Shown piece after piece: positions 47,690 to 59,264 of a stretch of 64,000 nt of DNA. Each line of letters starts with the position of its first letter. The first letter of the stretch is position 1. The position numbers and the translations under genes were made by a program. The DNA is from Lolium rigidum (lineage: Eukaryota > Streptophyta > Magnoliopsida > Poales > Poaceae): contig NC_061514.1 in the NCBI RefSeq assembly GCF_022539505.1, positions 222,727,837-222,791,836 on the forward strand, written 5' to 3'. The notes beneath the pieces were generated by a model. The model saw only the letters and a program-made list of their open reading frames with translations, did no database searches and had not been told where the DNA came from.

Positions 47690-48774
47690 TGTCGGGGGAA
47701 TGACCCCCGGTATGGCAAAGTCATTGAGTCTACGAGCGGGCAGCACTTTGCGGATCAGGGAAATATGCTGCTATGCAAAAGATATGAAGAAATCAGTAAA
47801 TCATAGAAGAAATGGGGCGCCTTGGGTCAACCAGTCGCGCCTGGGCCGGCTTCTCGCTGAGCCAGCCTGCTCCAGGCCGGCTCCCACGGCTGCGCCCCAC
47901 ATGGGCCGACTTCCGGCTGCCCCGGCCCGACTCTGGCCGGCTCCCGCTCCCATGGCATGTCCGGCTGCTGGGCCGCCGCCCACGCGCCTGGGCCGACCGG
48001 GTGCGCGACCCTCGAGCGGGAGCGGCCGGCTTCGTCGCTCGGTCGATCGGCTCCCTCGCGTGATGGTGGCCGGCTGGCACCTGCTCCGTCCCTGGCCGGC
48101 TCCAATTATCGTCGTGGCCGGCTCCTTCAGCTCCCCTGCATCCACGTGAAGATCAAGTTACATGGCCGGCTGATGAAGGCCACGCACGAGCCAGCTTCAC
48201 CATCCAAGAAGATCAGGTCAATGGATCCCTCTGCCAGGAGTACAATGAAGCATTGCTATGTATAACGATCGTACGAGAAGACAACGACCAGCGATCGTGC
48301 TACTCCTGCCAGGCTATCGATAGGGCCAGCTCTAGTCCCTGTAGCGAACAGCTGTATGTACAGTTGATGGAACCCCAGTAGTCAGCTCAGCTACAGTGCA
48401 TGCGGGCCATCTTTTGTCCCCTGGGTGCCACTATATAAGACACACCAGGGGGAGCCCTTCAGGCTCATTCTCTCCAGGCTCATACGCCTCTCTCTCGGCT
48501 CACATACGAGCAGCCGGCCAGGCTCCCTCTTAGCTCACAGTAGCTTCTTCCTCATTAGGACAAACAGCTCAAGGAGCAACTCTGTACCACTCATATGTGC
48601 TCATATACATCAGACATGCAGGAGTAGGGGTTTTACCTCCACCGTGAGGGCCCTGAACCTGGGTACATCACCGTGTGCTATGTACCAATCCCGCATCCGG
48701 ATTCCGTCGACGCCCATACAGGAACCACCTCTCTTTAGCTACCCCGTAGCATATGCCGTGACGATACCACGACA
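47690..48774 (+). repeat. F LTR 4 (3' LTR)
   Basis: 1085 bases. It is similar to LTRs 1-3 but more diverged, with several short deletions, including near 48350 and in the CAGCCGGCCAGGCTC region near 48510. Confidence 0.92.
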
Positions 48775-49532
48775 GAGCTGGAAGAGGCCGCCAAGGCGCG
48801 GAAGGCAGCCGAGGAGAAGGCCGCACGGCTGGAGGCGGAACAGAAGGAGTACGACCTTCTGGTTACGCAGACTGACGCGCTTGCCCTCCGTAAGTTTCTC
48901 TTTTTTATTTTCCGGTCTCTGCTTATAAGCTTATCTCTTCCGGTAGCATTTGCTTAACTTCTTTCCTTCACCTTATAGGGCTCTTCCTAGACTCGCAGGC
49001 GTTTGCCGTGAAGAGGGTTGGAGAGCGCCGGGTTGCCCAGGCATATGAGAATCTGGGTGCGCCTTGGGACCCCTATGACCATTTGGTTGCGCTGAACGCG
49101 CGGGTTTCCCATATGCGCGCCATAGACCGGAACCTCTCCGACATCCCTGATGTGGCCACCCAGCTCTTCCGGACTCTCTGGCCTGGAGAAGTGGTACCAG
49201 ACACCTTCTCCCTCATCAGCGACCGCCTGAAGGGTGCCGGTAGAAGGATCCGGGAGTGGAAGTGCTCGGAGCTGGACCTGGACGTCTTCACCGGCGTGCG
49301 CGAAGGGGCTGAAACCGACCTGGACCCGGTCCTTACCGCTAAGCGGCAGGATCGAGCGTACCACATCGCGGAGTACGCTGACATGCGCACCTTCACCCCC
49401 CCTCCTCCAGACGTCAAGGACTATCTGAGCGACGAGGAGGAAGGTGAAGACGCTGATGAGGCCGGAGCCGGTGACGCGCCTCCAGAAGATTCTGATGCCT
49501 ACGACATTCCTCCTGAAGCCCCTATTGCCTGA

Positions 49533-50225
49533 ATGTTGCCTGTGATATGCTTGCCCTGTTCAACTTGGAAACATTGCCCGTTAAATTCTACCCCGGTATG
49601 CCGGGGTCTATGATGTAAGATGATACTTAATCTCTATTTTGGTTGTGGTACAATAGTTTATGCCGGTATGCTGTACCGGTAGTTAATTAACTTATGTTTG
49701 CCTTAGCATATTTGCTTGTCGATTTGCTTTTTCTTGCACTGCAATGATTTCGAAATTGTTTCCGCATCCAATTCGATGCATACTTGGCTCTTTTGCTTTG
49801 GCTCTGCCTACCTTCTCTGGGCGTTTTTGGCGTATGAGCACAAAGTTCTTTTACCAAGCAAGCACTTTCTTGAACTTAGAAATAACTCGAAATTTTTGCA
49901 AAAAAACGGTATAACCGGGGTTAGTTAAATTTTTCCGGATTGTTCTTTCCCGCTCTCCCTCTTCGCAGTTCATGTGCTTATCCCCTACCGGCTTATCTTG
50001 CTTGCCATGAAGCCGGGTTGCGGACAGCAGCAGAGTCGAAGACTCTGGTAGGATTTAGCACACTACTAAACCGGAAAGAAAAAACGTTCATTAAGCAACC
50101 GGTAAACTGAAAAATTAAAAATGTTACATGCGACTTTAGGGGTAGTCCCCGAGACTCATTCGAGGTTCCGACATCTTTTATTCATAGCAAATAAGGTACA
50201 AAAAGGAACTTCTTACACCACAACT
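49533..50225. other. Intergenic region between convergent genes in C
   Basis: No gene seen. On the minus strand it has a polypurine-like GAGTCTCGGGGACTACCCCT near 50140-50160, followed by a module with GTCCGCAACCCGGCTTCATG near 50010-50030. Both are also present in F (45449-45644), in the same order. Confidence 0.65.
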
Positions 50226-51766
50226 TCAAGAGTAGAAAGGACGCAATAGAGCTACATTCCATGGACGCTTGGTCTCCTCTCCGGACCTGTCCGCCTTTCC
50301 TTTCTTCCATTCCTGTGCATCAATCAGGTAGTAGGCATCATTGTGGAGAGCCTTGCTCACAATGAAAGGTCCTTCCCATGGAGGGGAAAGCTTGTGCCGG
50401 CCTTCAGTGCGCTGCACTAGGCGTAGCACGAGGTCTCCTTTCCGGAATACCCTCGGGTTAACCTTCCGGCTATGATAGCGTCTGAGGTTTTGCTGGTAAA
50501 TGGATGTTCTTGCCAAAGCTAATTCTCTTGCTTCTTCTAGCAAGTCCACATCATTTTCTCGGGCCTCTTTTACCTCTTCTTCGGTATAGAGTTGCACCCT
50601 TGGTGAATCATGGAGAATGTCGGTTGGTATGACCGCTTCTGCTCCATAAACCATAAAGAATGGAGTGTATCCGGTAGATCGGTTTGGAGTTGTTCTTATA
50701 CTCCACAGCACTGAAGGTAGCTCATCGAGCCAACACCCCGGCGATTTTTCCACCGCATCAATGAGTCTTGGTTTGATACTGAAAAGTACCAAAGCGTTTG
50801 TTCTTTCAACTTGGCCATTGCCTTGTGGGTGTGCGACTGAGCACAAATCCAACCGGATGTTGTTGTCCTCACAATATCTTTTGAACTCACCTTGAGCAAA
50901 ATTTGTGCCATTGTCAGTGATAATGCTATGTGGGTAGCCATACCGCAAAATAACATCTTTTAGGAACTTCACCGCTGTGCGCCCATCACACTTTGCAATG
51001 GGTTTCACCTCTAGCCACTTGGTGAATTTATCCACCATAACCAAGATGTGGGTCATGTTTCCCCTTGCGGTTTTGAATGGGCCATCCATGTCTAGGCACC
51101 AAACGGCAAACGGCCAAGTTAGCGGTATTGTCTTTAAACCGGAGGCTGGGGTATGATTTTGCTTGGCGTACCTCTGGCACCCATTGCATTTTCTTACCAG
51201 ATCCTCCGCGTTCTCCAAAGCCGTGGGCCAATAGAACCCATGCCGGAATACTTTTGCCACCAGCGCCCTTGACGAAGCGTGATGCCCACACTCCCCTCGG
51301 TGGATCTCCTCGAGCATTTCTTTTCCTTCTTCCGGTTTCACACACCTTTGGAGGACACCGGTAACAATTCTCTTGTACACCTCGCCATTGATGATGGTGT
51401 AAGCTTTGGACCTCCTCTGGATCCTTCTCGATTCATTTTCGTCAACCGGCAAGGTGCCGTTGATCAGGAATTCCTTAATAGGTTCAACCCATGATGGTGC
51501 CTCCCGAACTAGGAACACCGGTACGTCTATGTCCATGATGTCCACCAGCGTTGTTTCTTCCGGTACAGGCGCAGCAGTCCCGAGCTTACCGGAACAGTCC
51601 CCGAGTTTGCCGGAACAGTCCCCGGGTTTCCTTCGTCGATATCCATTGGTACAACATGTGACTCCGGTACAAAAATTGACTCCGACTCCGGACTCGGCTT
51701 GATTGATGGTACTCTTAAGTGTGCCAAGGCTATTCCGGGAGGAATTTCTTGCCTGGATGAGCCCAG
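50226..51766 (-). pseudogene. Integrase region of C pol
   Basis: The minus-strand frame encodes a gypsy integrase. It has a zinc-binding H-H-C-C (IHRGECGHH, then CNGCQ) and the catalytic triad as D in CLDMDGPF, D in ITDNGTNF and E in GQVERTN, with 35 residues between the second D and E, the canonical spacing. The C-terminal part includes KGDLVLRLV and PPWEGPF, typical of the GPY/F-type region, and ends at a stop at 50226. The linker from RNase H (51527-51766) is in another frame, so there is a frameshift near 51580. The left part of pol is separated by the solo LTR at 51767-53472. Integration activity of this copy is therefore lost. Confidence 0.88.
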
Positions 51767-53472
51767 TGATACGTCTCCGACGTATCGATAATTTCTTATG
51801 TTCCATGCCACATTATTGATGATATCTACATGTTTTATACATACTTTATGTCATATTTATGCGTTTTCCGGAACTAACCTATTGACGAGATGCCGAAGGG
51901 CCAGTTCCTGTTTTCTGCTGTTTTTGGTTCCAGAAATCCTAGTAAGGAAATATTCTCGGAATCGGACGAAATCAAGGCCCGGCATCCTATTTTTCCACGA
52001 AGCTTCCGGAACACCCGAGAGTCGCCGGAGGGGGCCACCGGGCCGCCGGATGACAGGGCGGCGCGGCCTAGGGGGCGCCCCCTAGTGTGTCACCGCCTCG
52101 TCGCCTCTCCGACTCCGCCTCTTCGCCTATAAAAAGGTCCCCGACCTAAAACTTCGAGACGAAAAGCCACGGTACGAGAAACCTTCCGGAGCCGCCGCCA
52201 TCGCGAAGCCAAGATCCGGGGGACAGGAGTCTCCGTTCCGGCACGCCGCCGGGACGGGGAAGTGCCCCGGAAGGCTCCTCCATCGACACCACCGCCATCT
52301 TCATCAACGTTGCTGTCTCCCATGAGGAGGGGTAGTTCTCAATCGAGGCTAAGGGCTGTACCGGTAGCTATGTGGTTAATCTCTCTCCTATGTACTTCAA
52401 TACAATAATCTCATGAGCTGCCTTACATGATTGAGATTCATATGATGATGCTTGTAATCTAGATGTCATTTTGCTAGTCAAGTGGATTTTACTTATGTGA
52501 TCTCCGGAGACTCCTTGTCCCACGTGTGTAAAGGTGACGAGTGTGTGCACCGTGTGGGTCTCTTAGGCTATATTTCACGAATACTTATTCACCGTTATGA
52601 ATGGCATAGTGAAGTGCTTATTTATATCCCTTTATGATTGCAATGTGTTTTGTATCACAATTTATCCGTGTGCTACTCTAGTGATGTTATTAAAGTAGTT
52701 TATTCCTCCCGCACGGTGTAATGGTGACGAGTGTGTGCATCGTGTAGTACTTGGCGTAGGCTATGATTGTGATCTCTTGTAGATTATGAAGTTAACTATT
52801 GCTATGATGGTATTGATGTGATCTATGCCTCCTTTCGTAGCGTGAAGGTGACAGAGTGTGCATGATATGTTAGTACTTGGTTTGGTTATGTTGATCTGTC
52901 GTGCACTCTAAGGTTATTTAAATATGAACATCGAATATTGTGGAGCTTGTTAACTCCGGCATTGAGGGTTCGTGTAATCCTACACGCTTAGTGGTGTTCA
53001 TCATCCAACAAGAGAGTGTAGAGTCTAGCATTTATCTATTTATTATGTTATGTGATCAATGTTGAGAGTGTCCACTAGTGAAAGTATGATCCTAGGCCTT
53101 GTTCCTAAATACTGCTACCGCTGCTTGTTTACTGTTTTACTCGCATCCGTACTTCCCGCAATATTACCACCATCAACCACACGCCAGACAAGCACTTTTC
53201 CGGCGCCGTTACTACTGCTCATATATATTCATACCACCTGTATTTCACTATCTCTTCGCCGAACTAGTGCACCTATTAGGTGTGTTGGGGACACAAGAGA
53301 CTTCTTGCTTTGTGGTTGCAGGGTTGCATGAGAGGGATATCTTTGACCTCTTCCTCCCTGAGTTCGATAAACCTTGGGTGATCCACTTAAGGGAAACTTG
53401 CTGCTGTTCTACAAACCTCTGCTCTTGGAGGCCCAACACTGTCTACAAGAATAGAAGCACCCGTAGACATCA
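51767..53472 (+). mobile_element. Solo A-type LTR (A4) in C pol
   Basis: 1706 bases, TGATACGTCTCCGACGTATC to CACCCGTAGACATCA, with perfect duplication CCCAG (51762-51766 and 53473-53477). It is longer than the A1-A3 LTRs and diverged from them, notably at 52440-52630, so it is another subfamily. It lies on the plus strand and has no internal domain. Confidence 0.92.
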
Positions 53473-55640
53473 CCCAGCTTGGACAAAGCATCCGCAGCTT
53501 CATTTTCTGCACGCGGCACATGGTGAAACTCACACCCTTCGAAGAATCCGGCGATCTTTTGCACATGAAACCGGTATGAGGCCATGTTGGCATCTTTTGC
53601 GTCCCAATCTCCGGAACATTGTTGTACCGGCCACAAGATCTGAATCTCCATAGCAAATGATCCGTTGTGCGCCGATTTCTTTTGCGACCTTAAGCCCATG
53701 GATCAAAGCCTCGTATTCAGCGACATTGTTTGATGCCCTGAAATGTACTTGTAAAACATAGCGGAGATGATCTCCCTTTGGTGAGGTGAGCACCACACCG
53801 GCACCTAGACCCTCTTTGAGTTTGGATCCGTCAAAGTGCATCTTCCAGTATTCTATTATTTGATCTGGGGGCTTGTACTGCATTTCCGCCCAATCGACCA
53901 AGAAATCAGCTAACGCTTGTGATTTTATGGCATCTCTTCTTTCATACACCGGTACATACGGTGATATCTGGATTGCCCATTTTGCAATCCTGCCGCTAGC
54001 ATCTTTGTTGCACATAATATCGGAGATGGGTGCCTCACTCACCACCTTCATGGGGTGCTCTTCAAAGTAGTGCTTGAGCTTTGTGGCGGCCATGAACACG
54101 CCATAAGTCATTTTCTGGAAGTGTGGGTAGTTTTGCTTTGAAAGGGAGAGCACCTCGCTCAGGTAGTATACCGGCCTCTGGACGGTTTTTCCTTTCTCTT
54201 CTCTTTCTACTACCACAACAACACTCACAACCCGGTTAGTTGCTGCTATGTATAGCAACATGGGCTCTCTTTCCAACGGCGAAGCCAGTATCGGCGCAGT
54301 GGCTAGCATTGTTTTTAGCTCTTTAACCGCCGCGTCTTCCTGAGGGGTCCAGACGAACGTATCAGATTTTTTCATCAAAGCATAGAGTGGCAAGGCCTTT
54401 TCTCCTAACCTGCTTATGAACCGGCTCAGCGATGCTAAGCTTCCGGTAAACTTTTGCACATCCTTAAGATCTCGCGGTATCGTCATTCTCTCGATTGCCC
54501 GGATCTTTACCGGATTGACCTCAATGCCCCGGCTTGATACGAGAAAGCCAAGCAGTTTGCCGGCAGGAACACCGAAAGTGCACTTTGCCGGATTAAGTTT
54601 CATCCGGAATCTTCTTAAGTTATCGAATGTTTGCCGGAGATCGTCGATTAAGGTTTCTTTTGCCTTAGTTTTTACCACGACGTCGTCCACATAAACTTGC
54701 ACATTTTTTCCGATTTGATCAAACAAACATTTTTGCATACAGCGCTGGTACGTTGCACCAGCGTTGCGCAAACCAAAAGGCATAGTGACATAGCAATAAG
54801 CCCCGTGCGGGGTAATGAACGCAGTTTTTATTTGATCTTCCTTTTTCAAAGGGATTTGGTGGAAACCGGAATAAGCATCCAGGAAAGACAACAACTCACA
54901 CCCAGCAGTGGAATCAATCACTTTATCGATCCGCGGTGAAGGAAAAGGGTCTTTTGGGCAAGCCTTGTTCAGATTGGTGTAGTCGATGCACATGCGCCAC
55001 ACCTTTGGAGATTTTGCCTCAAGGTTCTCATCTTTTTTCTTTTCAACCAGCACCAGATTGGCTAACCACTCAGTGTGCAGCACCTCCACGATAAAACGAG
55101 CAACCAACAACTTTGTCACTTCTTCTCCAATGATTTTCCTCCTATCCTCAGCAAACCAGCGTAAGGGTTGTCGCACCGGCTTCGCATCCTTCCGGACATT
55201 CAAAGAGTGCTCAGCCAGCTCCCTCGGAACACCTACCAAGTCCTCTGTTGACCAGGCAAAGATATTCCGATTCTCACGGAGGAAGCTGACGAGCGCGCTT
55301 TCCTATGCCTCACTGAGGCCGGCACCGATACGAACGGTACGGTCAGGGAAAGCCGGATCCAGTACTATGTCCTTTGTTTCCTTTGTCGGCTTGAACGCTG
55401 GAGCGCTCAAGCTTGCACTCATTGCCGCTAAGCTCAATTGTGAAGACTGAGCCAGCGCAACCGCAGTTTGCATCCTCTTCTTTTCCTCTGCGATCACCAG
55501 CGATTCCGCCAGGTTTGATCCGGCGGAAGCAGTTTCCAGCGAGATCCTGTAATTCCCCACCACAGTTAAGGGTCCACGAGGTGCCGCCATCTTCATCTTG
55601 AGATACGCCGTGTGGGTCGAGGCCATGAAGGCCGCCAGTG
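53473..55640 (-). pseudogene. Reverse transcriptase and dual RNase H region of C pol
   Basis: The main frame (55239-53530) has RT motifs FLDAYSGFHQI and VQVYVDDVVVK (YVDD near residue 184). A Ty3-type RNase H with a decayed active site follows (YPHFQKMTYGVFMAATKL). Then comes a second RNase H, with D in MHFDGS, E in AEYEAL and D in YGDSDL. A frameshift near 53650 puts the rest (CSGDWDAKDANMASYRFH onwards) into another frame, up to the A4 insertion. Upstream, an in-frame TAG at 55305-55303 separates this frame from the segment ending IGAGLSEA (55626-55306). The second RNase H is the archaeal-like type I associate with Tat/Retand elements. Confidence 0.87.
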
Positions 55641-55662
55641 CCGGTCTCCCCAGCAGTGCATG

Positions 55663-55971
55663 TCACGGACTATCTAGGTCCACCACCTCGAACTCAATGT
55701 TTTCAACCCGGCAATTGTCACGTCCTCCAAATGAAACATCCACCCGGACTTTTCCAACCGGTGCGCAGGACAAGCCCGGAACGATTCCGTGGAACGTCGT
55801 GCGAGTTGGCTGAAGCATGTTTTCTGTTATGCCCAGCGTGTGAATGGTGTGCCGGTACATTATGTTTATGCTGCTCCCATTGTCTATCAGCACCTTGCTG
55901 AACTTGACGCGAGTCGTTGGCCCTTTCATGATTGGGTCCACCACGAGAGCGTAACCACCCGGGTTAGGCAT
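55663..55971 (-). pseudogene. Aspartic protease region of C
   Basis: The frame has VLIDNGSSINIMY, corresponding to the retroviral-type protease active site, with N where many relatives have G or S after the catalytic D. It is closed by an in-frame TGA at 55665-55663; on the other side, HALLGRPALAAFMA continues the protein. Gag is in another frame upstream. Confidence 0.75.
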
Positions 55972-55984
55972 AACCTTGGGGTGA

Positions 55985-57890
55985 TCCTTGAGCGACCATG
56001 AGATTTCCTGATCCGACCACTCGCATGTATTTTGGTACTGCCGGCATCACCGCGTTCACTTCCATGGAACGGCGATGTGTGGCTCTGCCTGTCTGTCGGC
56101 TCGGTGACGAACACGACACAAGCACACGTCCGGGTCCTCATAAACATTCCGGCCCAAAGGTGCCGGTGGAGGTGGTTGGCCGTGGCCCTCTCCCACCTGA
56201 TTGACTTGCTCGGTACTACTCGCTCGTTTGGCTGAGGCTGTACCGGTAAAGCATTTGCTCCGGTAAGCGGTGGTGGTTGTGGTAGTTGTTGCTGGCGCAG
56301 CATATCTTGTGGTGGTGGCAACATTGTGTTGCACCCTTGTGCTTGCGCATCTTTTACTGCCCCCTTTTGCATCAAATACTTGGTCCAGGAACAATCTTTT
56401 GTCAGGTGGTTTGACGGATGAGCCGGATTCGGCGTGTGCCACCGGCAAGGTTGATCCATGGCGGCTTCCATGGTGTATTTCACGGGTTCTTGCCAATTCT
56501 TTTTCTGGCCCCAGGGTTTCTTTTCGACCCATTGTTTCTTAGGACCAGCCCACGGCTGCGATCCGGTTCTCTGCCTCTGGCTGCCGCTGGCATCAGAGTT
56601 TGCTTGCACATCAACAACTTGCTGCGGACCGTACCTTCGATCCGGGAAATCTTCCCTCCTTTTGTTGTTCCGGTTGTCCCGGTATTGTTCCTGGCGCTGC
56701 TGAGGCGGGTTTGATTGTTCCGGCTCAGCTTGCACCGCCGGTTGCATTGGGTCTCCCAACGCATAGTTATCCGCCACACGTATCATCTCCGCCAAAGTTG
56801 TTGGCATGTTTCGCTGCAGCTTTTGCCATAAAGGCGAACCTCGCCGGCATCCCTGGCTAAACCAAGCAATAGCCTGCGCCTCTATCACCCCTTCACAAGA
56901 GTTTCTAGTGGAGTTCCACCGGGTCAAGTAATCCCGGTCTGTTTCCTGCGGGCGCTGCACGCACAAAGGGAGCTGCTGAGGCCTGTTTGGCCTTCGGTAG
57001 GTGCTGCTGAAGTTGCTCACAAAAGCTTCCTCAAAGTCCAACCAACCGTTTATGCTTCCTGCCGGCAAGTTTTTCAGCCAGATTCTTGCCGGTCCTACCA
57101 GAAACGTTGGCACGATTCTCACGGCCCAACGCCGGTTTCCTCCTCCGGCTACACAACCTCCGCCGCCAGCGACGTATACCGCGGTCACATAATCCGCGAG
57201 CCAATCTTCCGGCTTAGTGGTGCCATCATATGTTTTGGTGTCACGGGGCAACTGAAAGTTGCGAACTGGTGGTTGCTCCTTCATGATCCTTGGGCCAAAG
57301 CACTTTGGACCCGGAGGACCCTCTGCCTCTATCATTTCAGACAGGTACACTCTGTCCAGACGGTGCCTTGCATCCCGTTCTGGCAGGTGTCTTTCTCCCA
57401 CGCGCTCTCCCAAAGGGTTCCGGTAAGCGGTGAGTCTTGTCGAGTCAGCTTCATCGTAACGTTCCGGTACCGCGGCCCTTGCCTGCCGGTACCTTGGTGG
57501 GGGCATCTCCTCATCATCATACGCTGCCCTTGCAGCTGGATAGTTTTGCCCGGTTTCATATCTACCGGCATGATTGTTTCCGGCATAGCCTCCTTTGGCG
57601 TAGCCTCGATCTGCCCCTTGGCTTTTTCTACCGGCATCGTGTTGCCCGGCTTGTTGTTTTCCAGCAAGAACCGGATCGTACACGGTCATCTCGCTGTGCG
57701 TTTATTTCTTTTTCTCTCCTTCCGTCCGGGATGGGGGATGAGGCCTGCCCATGGGACTTGCTTCCGGCATTCTTTGTTGAACGCATGGATTTTGAGGCTG
57801 CAGCCTTGTTCGGCTTAGCCAGCTGCTCAAGCATTCTCGTCGCTCGATAGTTTCCAGCAGCTCTCTAACACGCTCTTGCTGTTTTGCCAA
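55985..57890 (-). pseudogene. gag of C
   Basis: The longest frame starts at 57689. Residues about 150-330 form a Retrotrans_gag-type domain (ARIWLKNLPAGSINGWLDFE and NFSSTYRRP). A basic and Gln-rich region then leads to a Cys/His cluster (CRWHTPNPAHPSNHLTKDC) that may be a zinc knuckle. Possible N-terminal sequence (AKQQERVRELLETIERR) lies upstream to about 57890 in other frames, and the end changes frame near 56200. Frameshifts on both sides mean this copy is not functional. Gag would form the cytoplasmic particle. Confidence 0.8.
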
Positions 57891-58196
57891 AGCATCTCCG
57901 GAAAGCGATTCACACGGCTCTACTCGCAGCCTTAGAAGCTTTTATAGTTTTATCCGGACTACTCGTACTTAGGTTTCTCTACGATGCTAACGGATGCGGA
58001 GGTACTTTTGCCGGCAAGAATTTCCTTACGCAAATCCTGATCTAGATTGCGAGCTTTAAGCCGGTTCTCCGAGTATCCTAGCAGCATGAGCGCTAACGTA
58101 AGCAAAGCCATGGGCAGCGTTGTACTCACGTAGGGTTAGGTTCAGCTCGCGGCTGCGCCCGGACGATGTCGGCGCCGTTCGCGAGCAGCTTCCGGG
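57891..58196 (-). other. C leader, truncated before its 5' LTR
   Basis: Non-coding sequence between gag and the junction at 58196. No clear primer-binding site remains. The sequence stops abruptly where A3 homology begins (GTTACCTAC at the junction). Confidence 0.6.
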
Positions 58197-59264
58197 TTAC
58201 CTACGGAGAATCATACCCAAATTCGTGACAGCAAGAAATCTGTTTCTGCGCAGTAATCCAAATCTAGTATTGACTTTACTATCAAAGACTTTACTTGGCA
58301 CAACAATGCAATAAAATAAAGATAAGGATAGGTTGCTACAGTAGTAACAACTTCCAAGACTCAAATATAAAACAAAATTGCTGTATTAAAATAAACACAT
58401 GGGTTATCTCCCAAGAAGTTCTTTCTTTATAGCCATTAAGATGGGCTCAGCAATTTTAATGATGCGCTCGCAAGAAATAAGAGTTGAAGCAAAAGAGAGC
58501 ATCAAGAAGCAAATATGAAACACTTTTAAGTCTAACCCACTTCCTATGAAAAGGAATCTTGTAAATAAACAAATTCATGAAGCATAATGCAACAAGCATA
58601 GAAAGATAAAACAAGTGTAACTTCAAAAATTTCAGCATATAGAGAGGTGTTTTAGTAACATGAAAATTTCTACAACCATATTTTCCTCTCTCATAATAAC
58701 TTTCAGTAGCATCATGAACAAACTCAACAATGTAACTATCAAATGAAACATTCTTATCATGAGTCTCATGCATAAAATTATTACTACTCCCAACATAAGC
58801 ATAGTCATTCTTATTAATTGTAGTGGGAGCAAATTCAACAAAGTAGCTATCATTATTATTCTCATCATCAAATATAGGAGGCATAGTATAATCATAATAA
58901 AATTTACTCTCCATAGTAGGCGGCACCAAAAGACCACTATCATTATAATCATCATATATGGGAGGCATATCATAATCAACATAAACTTTCTCCTCAATAC
59001 CCGGAGGGCTAAAGAGATCATTTTCATCTAAACCGACCTCCCCAAGCTTAGAACTTTCTATATCATTATCAACAATGGTGTTCAAAGTGTTCATACTAAT
59101 ATTACTACTAGCATGCAAATAAGTTCCATAGGTTTTTTAATTTTCGCATTAAACCATTCATGTCTTGACTCAGGAAATAGTACAAAAAGCTCATTGTTGT
59201 CCATTATGCCTAACTAGTGTAAACAAGAAACAAAAAGATGCAATTGCAGGATCTAAAGGAAATA
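58197..59264 (-). repeat. Second copy of A3 internal segment (duplicate of 32491-33559)
   Basis: The 1068 bases match 32491-33559 (1069 bases) with only a few differences, so the duplication is recent. It contains a copy of the family A ORF (59204-58456), broken near 59125 by loss of one G (AATAAGTTCC versus AATAAGGTTCC); the downstream 220 residues remain open. It ends at AAATA, directly before a C LTR. Confidence 0.9.

Larger units (their letters stand above)
39443..48774 (+). mobile_element. F element: four-LTR array, non-autonomous, in exon 7
   Basis: Structure: LTR (39443-40554), 31-base spacer, LTR (40586-41699), 31-base spacer, LTR (41731-42841), internal domain (42842-47689), LTR (47690-48774). 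One perfect duplication, GAGCT, flanks the whole (39438-39442 and 48775-48779). The two spacers are identical and consist of the primer-site region and the first few leader bases fused to the last two bases before an LTR, so the first two units are internally deleted copies. The internal domain lacks gag-pol motifs, so mobilisation must come from another element; C-like elements share its LTR ends and polypurine tract. Confidence 0.93.
35993..49532 (+). pseudogene. Opposite-strand eight-exon gene with Transposase_28-like domain, interrupted by F (element C)
   Basis: The proposed coding exons are 35993-37045, 37124-37311, 37363-37599, 37687-38515, 38933-39017, 39103-39156, 39241-39442 with 48780-48889, and 48979-49532, about 1,100 codons. 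Exon 1 has the PF04195-like domain (YQLQPHHLPGN, then WQGTFFYV). Exon 4 is a Pro/Ala/Ser-rich linker with a KKKKKKTKKSS cluster. Exons 5-7 form a coiled coil, and exon 8 ends in an acidic tail (DEEEGEDADEA). The LTR array F with TSD GAGCT splits exon 7, and the phase is continuous across it. One base appears to be missing at the exon 1 donor, the exon 2 donor and a C-run in exon 3, so the copy is decayed or contains assembly indels. It runs tail-to-tail with pol. Nuclear location is suggested by the basic cluster; the function is unknown. Confidence 0.78.
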
